This document shows positions 31,221-41,477 of a DNA stretch of 64,000 nt, in pieces (the first letter of the stretch is position 1; each line of letters opens with the position of its first letter). The DNA lies in assembly GCA_021234155.1 (NCBI GenBank), contig JAJEKV010000045.1, positions 8,915,105-8,979,104 on the forward strand, written 5' to 3'. The translations under genes and the position numbers were made by a program. The notes under the pieces were generated by a model. The model was given only the letters and a program-made list of their open reading frames with translations, did not search any database and had not been told where the DNA came from. The stretch is from Isoetes taiwanensis. Taxonomy: Eukaryota > Streptophyta > Lycopodiopsida > Isoetales > Isoetaceae.

Positions 31221-32758
31221 TGACGTTCCAAGTATTTATACGGTGTACGTATAAATATATGGGACACGTCACACAGTATAAGGCACGCCACCTGGGGGAT
31301 GATAACCTAGGGGGTTGGCCACAATGGATTTAATTAGCTATGTTAACCAAATTATTAGGGATAATTATCAAAAGACATGTGATTAAGTCAATCCATAGTA
31401 GGAAGGCGCCATTTGGCTTCAACCGGGTGGCCAGCATGAGGATTGCTAAACTAGGCCACCAAAGGGCAGCGCCATCCTCAGATCAGGCCATTTTCGACAC
31501 AGCAAAGCGCCAGGAGTAGCTGAGCGCTCAGGAAATCGTTGCTGCTTGCCCCAGATCGCCAAACACCCTCTCACCACTGTTGCTGTTACCCCGGTACAGC
31601 CATGGAAGCACCCCTTGACAACGGGTCCAGCCGAAACTCTGGTTAGTGGTAGTTAAATTACATTCTTGTGGAATAACACTCTAGGATTCTTTTCTGGATG
31701 GTTTTGGGGTGAGACTAACCCTTCTCTGGTAATTAGGAATACTTTTCAATTATGAATGATGCTCTGTTATGAGATGGGTCGATGTCTCTATGTGTCAGTT
31801 AGTCGTTCCAGTAAACAGGGATTAAAAGGAGGGTAGAGACCTCTGAGCTTGAGTATAGAATGCTCCTAGTATTTCCTGTAACACCCTAGTAGTTTCGGCC
31901 TGTGCACAAGAGCCCACCGGGTCATAGATGCTATGGTCTGGCTTAGCACCAGACAAGGGACACAGTGGTGGAGTAGGGGGTGGGGTCTTGCACGAGCATA
32001 AAAGGCTCCTGAGACTCCTACAGTGGGCTAGACCTGATAGCTGGTCACGTGGAGGGCCGGGTATGGGTCTGACACTCCCTGGGTGTAGTGGTGTGACCCA
32101 GGCACCATGCACTTTGAGTAGAATTAGGGTGAGTAAGTTGGGTACGGATGCGGGGGTCGCTGATGCGGCACGTATTCTCTAGCTCACCCATGACACCACT
32201 GTGATCCTGGAAGGGGACGCCTCCCCGACCTGCCTCAACGGACCGGGTGTCATGAACCTGGAGTAGACTCAAAGGGTGATCCCTGGAGTCTGCGTCTCCG
32301 GAAGGCTATAGCGAATCCATAGCGTGAATCGACCCATCTGCAAAGTGTGCACAGGAGGGGCGGATGGAGTGGACAACCCTAGCCGATGTTCTATGCCAGC
32401 CAACGCCATGCCAAGATTCGGTTCGCTGATCTCCTGAGAGCCAGCCGTGGGTTTTGGGTGTTTTCTTAGTTAGATGCATATTCTTTGCCGTTGGTATTTG
32501 GATGGATGCGCCACCCTCCGTGGTGGCTATTTATATGTGATTTATGCTGTGTGCTAACCCTTGTATTCATGCTTCCGCGACGTAGGAATCCCATTGAAGG
32601 CGTGGGCCGAATGACCCTTTCGTGTCCTTCTTCGGGCACCATAATATGGGTGGCCGAAATAGACGGAGGGCCCTGCTCCTGGCGAGGTGGTCGCCATGGG
32701 AGGGGAAAGTCCCCGTATGTATACGTCCGAGTGTCGTATATATTCAGGGAGCGTCACA
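31221..32758 (+). repeat. Element A 3' LTR (complete)
   Basis: 1,538 bp, TGACGTTCCAAG to GGGAGCGTCACA. The first bases (gtatttatacggtgtacgta) resemble a TATA-like region shared with B and C. Compared with the 5' LTR there are many CG to TG or CG to CA changes and small deletions between about 31800 and 32450. Confidence 0.92.
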
Positions 32759-33100
32759 GGAAGTCGGGGAAATTTTAGGCAACAACCAGTATACTAGCCC
32801 CAGTGTACATGGAAGCCATTTTTTACTGGTTCATACTCACACAATTATTGTGGAGCTTATCTTGCTGCCTTATGGCAGACAAAGTGGAGGACGCGTATAG
32901 GCACAAGTTCTACCACGTCGTATAACCCCAGTAACCAACTCCCAAAGCTAAACATACACTGGTCAGGGTTGAACCCATGACCAAGTGCACATTCATTTTT
33001 GGCATTACTAGGCCTATACCAACTCACCACACATCCGTTGGGCAAAACTTTAGCCATACATGCACACTTTGTACGCAGGATAGAATCCCGCCTCAGGAAG
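32759..33100. repeat. Spacer repeat S, copy 2
   Basis: Full-length copy from ggaagtcggggaaattttag to cgcctcaggaag. It joins element A's 3' LTR on the left and block C2 on the right. Same unit as 35253-35616 and 35617-35965. Confidence 0.75.
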
Positions 33101-35252
33101 TATAGGCTCGAACCTCTTCGACTAATGCTTGCATGTCTGTAAGCAACTGTTGAGAAACTTCTACCTTGGATACTGGGTTATGCCACGTGTCTGGAGTAAG
33201 GCACTAATAGCCGTAATTAATCACGAAAGGAGACATCCCTGAGGACTCCTGTCTAGTGCTGTTATAGGCAAACTCCACCAAATGGATGTAGTCTGCCCAT
33301 TGAGATTGCTTGTTCCAGACGTAGTTACGTAGCATATCTTCAATTATGCGATTGGTACGCTCTGTTTGACCATCTGTCTACGGATGATAAGTTGTGCTCA
33401 TGGCAAGCTTAGTTTGAATGGTGCTGACGAAATCTTTCCAGAATGTACTAACAAACTTAGGATCCCGATCTGATATAATAGTGTGGGGCATCCCATGCAG
33501 ACGAAATACCTCCTTGGTAAACAGCAAGGCGGTATCCAATGCAGTGTCCGTGGTACGACATGGCAGGAAATGTGTCATCTTAGAAAGTTTGTCGACCACC
33601 ACCATTAAAACATCAAACCCTCTTAAGGTGCGCGGAAGTCCCACGATAAAACCCGGGGGTATCACCAATGTAAGTCGTATGTACCATGTATGTGGATGAT
33701 AAGGGGGTTTTTTTGTTGTCCAATGTATCGTATACGTACGAATAAAATAAGGTTATTTGATTTTGAATCCATATTCGTACGACTAGGGTCATTGTTGGCG
33801 AGATAGAACTTCTCATATGGCACAAGATGGAGTTAATCTTCTAATTTCTAGCTAGGAAGGAGTGGGTCTTGGAACATGATAGATTCAAAGTTTACCCACA
33901 AAAGTATTTGAGTTATATGTTAACTTAGGATCATCAAAACCTTTTCAATATATACTCATACTGAACAAATAATTCTTTAACTCTTTAGTTCACTTTAATC
34001 TATTATCCACAATTCATTTGCAATATTTATACGATAAGGGGTATGTCATATGTTAAGATGCGTTTTGTATCTATACGAGAAGGATCATTGGTACTACAAA
34101 AAAATATCATATAAATATGATACGGGGTAGACAAAAGTTGGAAATATTAGAACGTATCATATGGGGTTTTCTTAGAGAATTTTCGTATATGAAGGGGTTT
34201 TTTTGGATCTTAGTAACGCACATGGCGTATCCATATATAAAGCTCGGGCGATAAAATCCATGGTAATAACTTCCCATTTTGCATTGGGGACATCGAGGGG
34301 TTGCAACTCCTCAGCCTTCGTTTGCTGACAGATTTGGCATTGCTTAATGTACTTGGCAATGTGCTTCTTCATTCCTGGCCAGAAATAGCTGGAGCGGATT
34401 TTGAAATATGTCTTCATAAATCCTGCATGCCCTGCTATAGGACTGTTATGTGTATCATGGAGAATGAGCTTACGAACTCCAAATGTCTCGGGAACACATA
34501 ACTTATCCTTATAATAAAGGAGTTCAGCTTCCTTTTATAATGGCGGAAGGTCTCCCTCTCCTTATCCATTCTGGCAGAAGGGCCTGTTATATCTGCTTCC
34601 CAAACTCACTAGAGAGTGTGGATATAGCATTGCAATGCGTGCAAGTGATGAATGGATGTCTGGAAAGCGTGTCAACAACAATATTATGCTTGCCCGGCTT
34701 ATAAATGACCTCAAAATCATATTTCTCAAGGAACCATCGTCTTTGTCTCAAGTTGAGATGAGGTTGCGTGAAGATGTATTGGAGGCTTTGGTGATCAGTA
34801 TGTAACTGGAATCGTCTTCCAAATAAATAGTGCCTCCAAATGTGCAAGGCACGCACTCTTGATCATGGGTGGGGTATCGATGTTCTCCGTCATTCATCTT
34901 TTGAGAATCATAGGCGATAACCCGACCTTCTTGCATTAAGACTCCACCGGTAGCTATTTTACTAGCATCCGTGGCAACTCACTTATCCTTTTGAGGATCT
35001 AGCATGGTAAGAACAGGAGTTGTTGTCAAAGCATCCTTCAATGCTTGAAATCCGGCCTGAACCTTGTCATTCCAATGTGTCATCCAATCCCTAACCTTTT
35101 CATGCTTGGTCAGATCCGTTAAAGGTGCGGCGAGCTTGACAAAGTCTTTGACAAACTTACGGTAGTAACCGGCCAAGCCTAGGACTGCGGACTTCAGACA
35201 CATTGATTTGAACTGGCCACTCCTTTACTGCTTCAATCTTAGCTGGATCTGT
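33101..35252 (-). pseudogene. Element C tandem block, copy C2 (integrase, RNase H, RT end)
   Basis: Nearly the same as 17779-19967, with the hAT-like MITE inside at 33652-34248 and exact 8-bp flanks CGATAAAA (33644-33651, 34249-34256). Recognisable words: [73 protein letters not shown] and [20 protein letters not shown]. It begins at tataggctcgaacc and ends at ctggatctgt, as C1 does. No RT palm. Confidence 0.88.
33652..34248. mobile_element. hAT-like MITE insertion in element C (copy 2)
   Basis: Counterpart of 18330-18936, inherited through the tandem duplication. The right end is shortened by a few bases (agctcggg). The flanking CGATAAAA is perfect on both sides, which sets the target duplication at 8 bp. 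Confidence 0.75.
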
Positions 35253-35965
35253 TGGGCAACAACCAGTATACTAGCCCCAGTGAACATGGAAGCCATTTTT
35301 TACTGGTTCATACTCACACAATTATTGTGGAGCTTATCCTGCTGCCTTATGGCAGACAAAGTGGAGGACACGTATAGGCACAAGTTCTACCACGTCGGGG
35401 ATCATCATCGTATAACCCCAGTAACCAACTCCCAAAGCTAAACATACACTGGCTAGGGTTGAACCCCTAACCAAGTGCGCATTCATTTTTGGCATTACTA
35501 GGCCTATACCAACTCACCACACATCCGTTGGGCAAAACTTTAGCCATACATGCACACTTTGTAGGCACCCGCCTCAGGAAGTCGGGGAAATTTTAGGCAA
35601 CAACCAGTATATTAGCCGGGGAAATTTTAGGCAACAACCAGTATACTAGCCCCAGTGTACATGGAAGCCATTTTTTACTGGTTCATACTCACACAATTAT
35701 TGTGGAGCTTATCCTGCTGCCTTATGGCAGACAAAGTGGAGGACACGTATAGGCACAAGTTTTACCACGCCGGGGATCATCATCGTATAACCCCAGTAAC
35801 CAACTCCCAAAGCTAAACATACACTGGCCAGGGTTGAACCCCTGACCAAGTGCACATTCATTTTTGGCATTACTAGGCCTATACCAACTCACCACACATC
35901 CGTTGGGCAAAACTTTAGCCATACATGCACACTTTGTAGGCAGGATAGAATCCCGCCTCAGGAAG
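35253..35965. repeat. Spacer repeat S, dimer between blocks C2 and C3
   Basis: Two near-identical copies (about 35253-35616 and 35617-35965) of the spacer unit, joined through a short repeated ggggaaattttaggcaacaaccagtat stretch that occurs twice within 40 bp. The right end joins block C3 at ggaag|tataggctcg, the same junction as at 33100/33101. Confidence 0.75.
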
Positions 35966-38900
35966 TATAGGCTCGAACCTCTTCGACTAATGCTTGCATG
36001 TCTGTAAGCAACTGTTGAGAAACTTCCACCTTGGATACTGGGTTATGCCACGTGTCTGGAGTAAGGCACTGATAGCCGTAATTAATCACGAAAGGAGACA
36101 TCCTTAAGGACTCCTGTCTAGTGCTGTTATAGGCAAACTCCACCAAATGGATGTAGTCTGCCCATTGAGATTGCTTGTTCCAGACGTGAAGTTACGTAGC
36201 ATATCTTCAATTATGCGATTGGTACGCCTCCTCGCTTGACCATCCGCCTCACCCGGATGATAAGTTGTGCTCATGGCAAGCTTAGTTTGAATGGTGTCGT
36301 GAAATCTTTCCGTAATGCACTAACAAACTTAGGATCCCGACCGATATAATAGTGTGGGGCATCCCATGCGCATCGAAATACCTCCTTGGTAAACAACAAG
36401 GTGGTATCCAATCGCTGTCCGTGGTAATGACATGGCGTGAAATGTGCCATCTTAGAAAGTTTGTCGACCACCACCATTAAAACATCAAACCCTCTTAAGG
36501 TCTTGCTGAGTCCCACGATAAAACCCGGGTATCACCAATGTAAGTCGATGTACCATGTGTGTGGATGATAAGGGGTTTTTTTGTTGTCCAATGTATCGTT
36601 ATAATGCATTTAATAAAATAAGGTTATTTGATTTTGAATCCATATTCGCATTTACTAGGGTCATTGTTGGCGAGATAGAACTTCTCATATGGCACAAGAT
36701 GGAGTTAATCTTCTAATTTCTAGCTAGGAAGGAGTGGGTCTTGGAACATGATAGATTCAAAGTTTACCCACAAAAGTATTTGAGTTATATGTTAACTTAG
36801 GATCATCAAAACCTTTTCAATATATACTCATACTGAACAAATAATTCTTTAACTCTTTAGCTCACTTTAATCTATTATCCACAATTCATTTGCAATATTT
36901 ATACGATAAGGGGTATGTCATATGTTAAGATGCGTTTTGTATCTATACGAGAAGGATCATTGGTACTACAAAAAAATATCATATAAATATGATATGGGGT
37001 AGACAAAAGTTGGAAATAATAGAACGTATCATATGGGGTTTTCTTAGAGAATTTTCGTATATGAAGGGTTTTTTTTGGGTCTTAGTAACGCACATGGCGT
37101 ATCCATATATAAAGAGCGAACACCCTCGGGCGATAAAATCCATGGTAATAACTTCCCATTTTGCATTGGGGACATCGAGTGGTTGCTTACGAATTCCAAA
37201 TGTCTCGGGAACACATAACTTATCCTTATAATAAAGGAGTTCAGCTTCCTTTTATAATGGCGGAAGGTCTCCCTCTCCTTATCCGTTCTGGCGGAGGGCC
37301 TGTTATATCTGCTTCCCAAACTCATTGGAGAGTGTGGATATAGCATTGCAATGCGTGCAAGTGACGAATGGATGTCTGGAAAGCGTGTCAACAACAATAT
37401 TATGCTTGCCCGGCTTATAAATGACCTCAAAATCATATTCCTCAAGGAACCATCGTCTTTGTCTCAAGTCGAGATGAGGTTGCGTGAAGATGTATTGGAG
37501 GCTTTGGTGATCAGTATGTAACTTGAATCGTCTTCCAAATAAATAGTGCCTCCAAATGTGCAAGGCACGCACTCTTGATCATGCGTGGGGTATCGATGTT
37601 CTCCGTCATTCATCTTTTGAGAATCATAGGCGATAACCCGACCTTCTTGCATTAAGACTCCACCGGTAGCTATTTTACTAGCATCCGTGGCAACTCACTT
37701 ATCCTTTTGAGGATCTGGCATGGTAAGAACAGGAGTTGTTGTCAAAGCATCCTTCAATGCTTGAAATCCAGCCTGAACCTTGTCATTCGAATGTGTCATC
37801 CAATCCCTAACCTTTTGATGCTTGGTCAGATCCGTTAAAGGTGTGGCGAGCTTGACAAAGTCTTTGACAAACTTACGGTAGTAACCGGCCAAACCTAGAA
37901 CTACGGACTTCAGACACATTGATTGGAACTGGCCACTCCTTTACTGCTTCAATCTTAGCTGGATCTGTGGCTATTCCTTCTGCAGATACGATATGTCCCA
38001 GGTAATCTACCTTGGTGGTTGCAAACTGACACTTGGAGAACTTGGCATATAATTGGTGGCGCCTCAATTTCTGTAGGGCCAACTGAAGATGCCGTTCATG
38101 GTCCTCTAAGGTCTTACTGTATATGAGGATATCGTCAAAGAATACGATGACAAAATCATCAAGGTATTCAGGAAAGACATCATTCATGAGCCTCATGAAG
38201 GCAGCCGGGGCATTAGTCAGGCCAAATGGCATCACAATGAACTCATAATGCCCATAACGCGCCTGGAAAGCAGACTTATGAATGTCACCCTCCTTAATCC
38301 GTATCTGGCGATATCCCGACCGAAGGTCAATCTTTGTAAAGTACTTAGCCCCTTGCAACTGATCCATTAGATCGTCAGCCCGCGGCAAAGCATACCGGTT
38401 CTTAATGGTATGCTTGTTCAGTTGGCGGTGATGCACATTCTTAAGGTGCCATCCTTTTTCTTAACGAAGAGTATAGAGGTCCCAAAAGGTGAGACACTGG
38501 GTCGAATGAAGCCTAATTTGAGGAGCTCTTGCAACTGCTTCTTAAGCTTTGTTAATTCAGGAATACTCATTCGATATGGGGCCTTACTGGTAGGCTTGGT
38601 GCCTGGCTCTAAGGCAATCTTGTATTCCACACCTCTAAAGGGTGGCAACCGATGAATTTCTTCCGGAAAAAGGTCATGGTATTCCCGAAGAACCACTGCT
38701 ATTGCCGGAGGCAAGGTGTCAAGAACTTCATCCTGCTTAGACTTAGCTTCCACTGAAGCAAGTCGAATCATGCCAATGATCCGAGATTTCCTGAGAGCCC
38801 TATGCAACTGGCGTAATGAAATATATTGCATAATGGGGATAACCGGTTTACCTGTTATGGTCACTCTGGTTCCATTGGTTGCATTAAAGGTCACTTCCCA

Positions 38901-38968
38901 CTTCTCACATTCAATGTTGGCCTTGGCAGCAGCCAAGAATTCCATTCTCACAATGAGATCATAACGGC
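35966..38968 (-). pseudogene. Element C block C3 with RT and end of protease
   Basis: This repeats C1/C2 to 37967, then continues through RT: frame 38436-37873 has [34 protein letters not shown], catalytic [11 protein letters not shown] and [11 protein letters not shown]. Frame 38968-38418 gives the end of protease (YDLIVRMEFLAAAKANIEC) and the start of RT ([12 protein letters not shown]). The integrase N-terminus has a deletion of about 120 bp near 37185. Between 36180 and 36660 there are odd clustered changes relative to C1 and C2. The hAT-like MITE is at 36524-37130. Confidence 0.88.
36524..37130. mobile_element. hAT-like MITE insertion in element C (copy 3)
   Basis: Third copy of the insertion, flanks CGATAAAA at 36516-36523 and 37131-37138. 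Interior words are as in the other copies (tatttgattttgaatccatat, tcatatggcacaagatggag). Confidence 0.75.
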
Positions 38969-39640
38969 CAGGGGAAAATGAAAAAAGGGGGAGAGGGTGA
39001 GGAAAGGAGGAAAAGAGGCACGTAAAAAAGGTGGGAAATAAAGAATTGAAAAAGGCATGGGAAAAGAGAAAGGGAAAGGGAAAGGGAAAGGGAAAGGGAA
39101 AGGGAAAGTGAAAGGGGAAAAAGGGTAAAGGGCGAAGAAAGGATGAAAAAGGAAGGAAAAAGAATAGAGAAATGGAAAGGGGGGAGGAAAAGGAAAAAGG
39201 GTACAAGTTAGAAGGAAAGAGAGAAATAGGAAAATGGAGGGCACGTGATAAAGAGGAAGAGGGTGGGGAAAGGAAGAAAAGAGGCACATGAAAAAGACGG
39301 GGAAAACGAAACAAAAAAAGGGCATGGGAAAAGAGAAAGGGAAAGAGAAAAGAAAAAGGAAGAGGAAAAGGAAGGGGAAAAGAAGAAAATTAGGAAGAAA
39401 GGGGATAGACTGAAAAGGGAAGGGAAAAAGTACATAAAAAAAAGGAAAGGGAAAAAAAGAAAAGGGGAAAGGGGAGGGAATGGAAGGAGGGAGAAGGGGT
39501 TAAAAGAAAAGGGGTGGGGGGAGAAGACGTGTAGGGAAAATAGGAAAAAGGGAAAAGAAAAAAAGAAATTGCGTAAGAGAATGATGAAAAAAACGAAACG
39601 CGGGATAGAGCAAAAGACAAAGGAAAGGAGAAGGATGTCG
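38969..39640 (+). repeat. Polypurine tract with (GGGAAA)n
   Basis: For about 670 bp the plus strand is nearly all A and G. A perfect run of seven or so GGGAAA units lies at about 39066-39110; the rest is aperiodic GA-rich. It replaces the gag, ORF3 and most of the protease region of element C. Long open frames through it (Lys/Glu-rich on plus, Phe/Ser/Pro-rich on minus) are artefacts of composition. Confidence 0.85.
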
Positions 39641-39653
39641 AATACACAAAAAT

Positions 39654-39782
39654 CTATTATAGCCCAGTAATGCTGGACTTGGTTTCTATTATATTAGATT
39701 TAAGAAAAGGAGTCTGAGATGAACAGGTTTCTGTTACACAGGTTCCCAACTTATGCCCAGCAACGCTGGGCATCATTACTAG
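39654..39782 (+). mobile_element. Helitron-like 3' terminus (short or end of longer element)
   Basis: The segment ends with the perfect hairpin GCCCAGC-AAC-GCTGGGC, 7 bases, then CTAG followed by T. A hairpin a few bases before CTRR and a T on the outside are the hallmarks of a Helitron 3' end. A TC start at 39654 (tctattatagcccagtaatg) would make a 129-bp mini-element; otherwise the polypurine tract belongs to it. A second family member is at 51067-51094. Confidence 0.55.
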
Positions 39783-39838
39783 TAATACATATAATTGAGT
39801 GGCCAAAGGCCGTACTCTATAATGCTTCTTATGTATAT

Positions 39839-41234
39839 CTAGGAGCTAGACCCCACATCTTGATCCATCGGTGTAGGAGGGGATGGTGGCAGTCGATGGC
39901 ATAGCAGGATAACCCCTGGATCAACAGTGGTGGCTACAAGGGAAGCAACCTCTGTTGGATAAGCAATAGAGGGGCTGACATAAGGAGCTTCATGCTCATC
40001 CACGGTGCTATGTCTTGGCCCAAGGCGGTAAGGGCGAAGTCCCGGCGCACTAGCACATACGTGGAAGTGCGATATGGGAGCTTCTTGTGACCCGCCAGGG
40101 TGGACAAGGCACGGAGGCTCCACCATGATGCTTCAGCTTCTGGGGCCAGGTCTCGTGCTACAAAAAGGACCTGCCCTTGTCGAAAAGCCGATAGGAATAA
40201 GCGTGTGAGGTGATTCCCCAACGCTTTGCTCTGCGGTGCATGACCGAAGTAGCCACTTCCTTATCGAGGTCCAAGGTGACCTCTTCCTCCTTGAGCTCCT
40301 GTTTCTCCTCCCTGAGATGACTGGGGTTATGATAGAGATCTTCCCCTTCTTCATCTGACTCGGAAGGGATGTCGACCATATTAATATTTGGGACATGAGG
40401 TCCCATGGCCGTAAAGGCTTGCTGAGGAGGCTGAGATGGAGAATCTTGAAGTACGATATTTCTGAGCTGAAGAAGAGTATCGACCGGCTCAATAGTTTCT
40501 TGATGAAACTGAAGCAGCTATTGTACCTCTGGAGGAAGCTCTACTGGTGTAAAATCAATAAAATAATCCATGCAAAGACCAGCTCATAGAGCACCTGTGC
40601 TTTATCTCGGCCCTTCAAACCGGCCACTACATGGTATGTCCAGAGAATATCCTCCAATAGTAGGAACTCCTGACCTTGGTGATAGATAAACGGAAGGGCC
40701 TCCAATCCGGTCAATCGTGCTCCCTGATCCCTGTGTGGTGGCATCTGTTCGGCCAACTGCTTCCACCCGACAAAGTCATCCATCATTATATACTCGTCCT
40801 CTTCCTCATCTGAAGACTCAAACACCTTGCCCTTTTCTACCGGCAGGGTGTCATCTCCAGCACATACTGGTCCATAAGGATGGCCAGATCAAAGGCCACT
40901 TGAAGGTATTGCTGGCCTTCATGAGTGACGACTGGTGGACTACGGCCCCATCGGAGTTTGCCCTTGAGCACGTCGTTATGCATGGGTGTCTCTTCCCAGC
41001 ATTTCCCTCACTACAGCTCGCTCTATGTAGAGCTGTGGCGGATCTCCCAAAGGAATGCAAAGAGGGAGCATTTCTTGAGTATAGAACTCAAGGAAGCCAG
41101 CATAGTCAGGATGACTCTGCATGTTGGCTATGAGGTCTATCCTCTGGAGTAAAAAGGGCTATAAAAGATCAAAGAGGACTTGGGAGTCCCAGTGCTCTCC
41201 ATCCTGATACCATTGAAGCAGGGTTGGGGTTGTC
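39839..41234 (-). pseudogene. Element C ORF2 (broken)
   Basis: Homologue of element A ORF2. The likely ATG is at 41232-41234, followed by words WYQDGEHWDS, ANMQSHPDYAGFLEFY and CIPLGDPPQLYIERAV. Later frames give FESSDEEEDEYIMMDDF, YHQGQEFLLLEDILWTYH, MGPHVPNINMVDIPSESDEE, HLTRLFLSAFRQGQVLF, WWSLRAL, STYVLVRRDFALTALGQDI, ending DQDVGSSS. Several frameshifts and at least one stop. The retained order confirms that ORF2 is a standard part of the family. Confidence 0.8.
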
Positions 41235-41477
41235 ATTTGCGGTGCCGATGCATGGAGAAGGAAGACGAAAGAAGAGACAAGGAATAGTAAATGCAACCAT
41301 AAAAAACTTTTAAGTACCTTTTTACTTTCATGATGATGTCAGCACCAATATTTAAATAATTATAAAAATTATTTATTTATTGTCATTATTTTTTAGCAAA
41401 CAGAGTTTATATAAACAAAAGATCCGATTACATTCATATCTATACAAAATTGATACAAAAGATACTTGATGGACAAG
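41235..41477 (-). other. Element C spacer between ORF1-H3 and ORF2
   Basis: AT-rich spacer with, before ORF2, a pyrimidine-rich minus-strand tract (ttgtctcttctttcgtcttc), as in A at 23570-23600. No ORF. Confidence 0.45.

Larger units (their letters stand above)
20194..32758 (+). mobile_element. Element A: chromovirus carrying a histone H3 domain
   Basis: A 12.6-kb Ty3/gypsy element on the plus strand: truncated 5' LTR, Met-tRNA-like primer site, ORF1-H3, ORF2, ORF3, gag, protease, RT, RNase H, integrase with chromodomain, polypurine tract, full 3' LTR (1,538 bp). It lies in the spacer between tandem blocks C1 and C2. Its left junction lacks the first about 370 bp of the LTR together with part of the spacer, so a deletion removed any target duplication. 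Element B (55172-64000) is a close relative; C is a more distant one. Several frameshifts and one TAG show that it is dead now. Confidence 0.93.

Noticed and set aside
38418-39670. Long ORFs through the GA-rich tract (Lys/Glu-rich and Phe/Pro/Ser-rich proteins)
   Set aside because: They follow from purine/pyrimidine composition; stops are rare by composition, and neither protein has domain structure.
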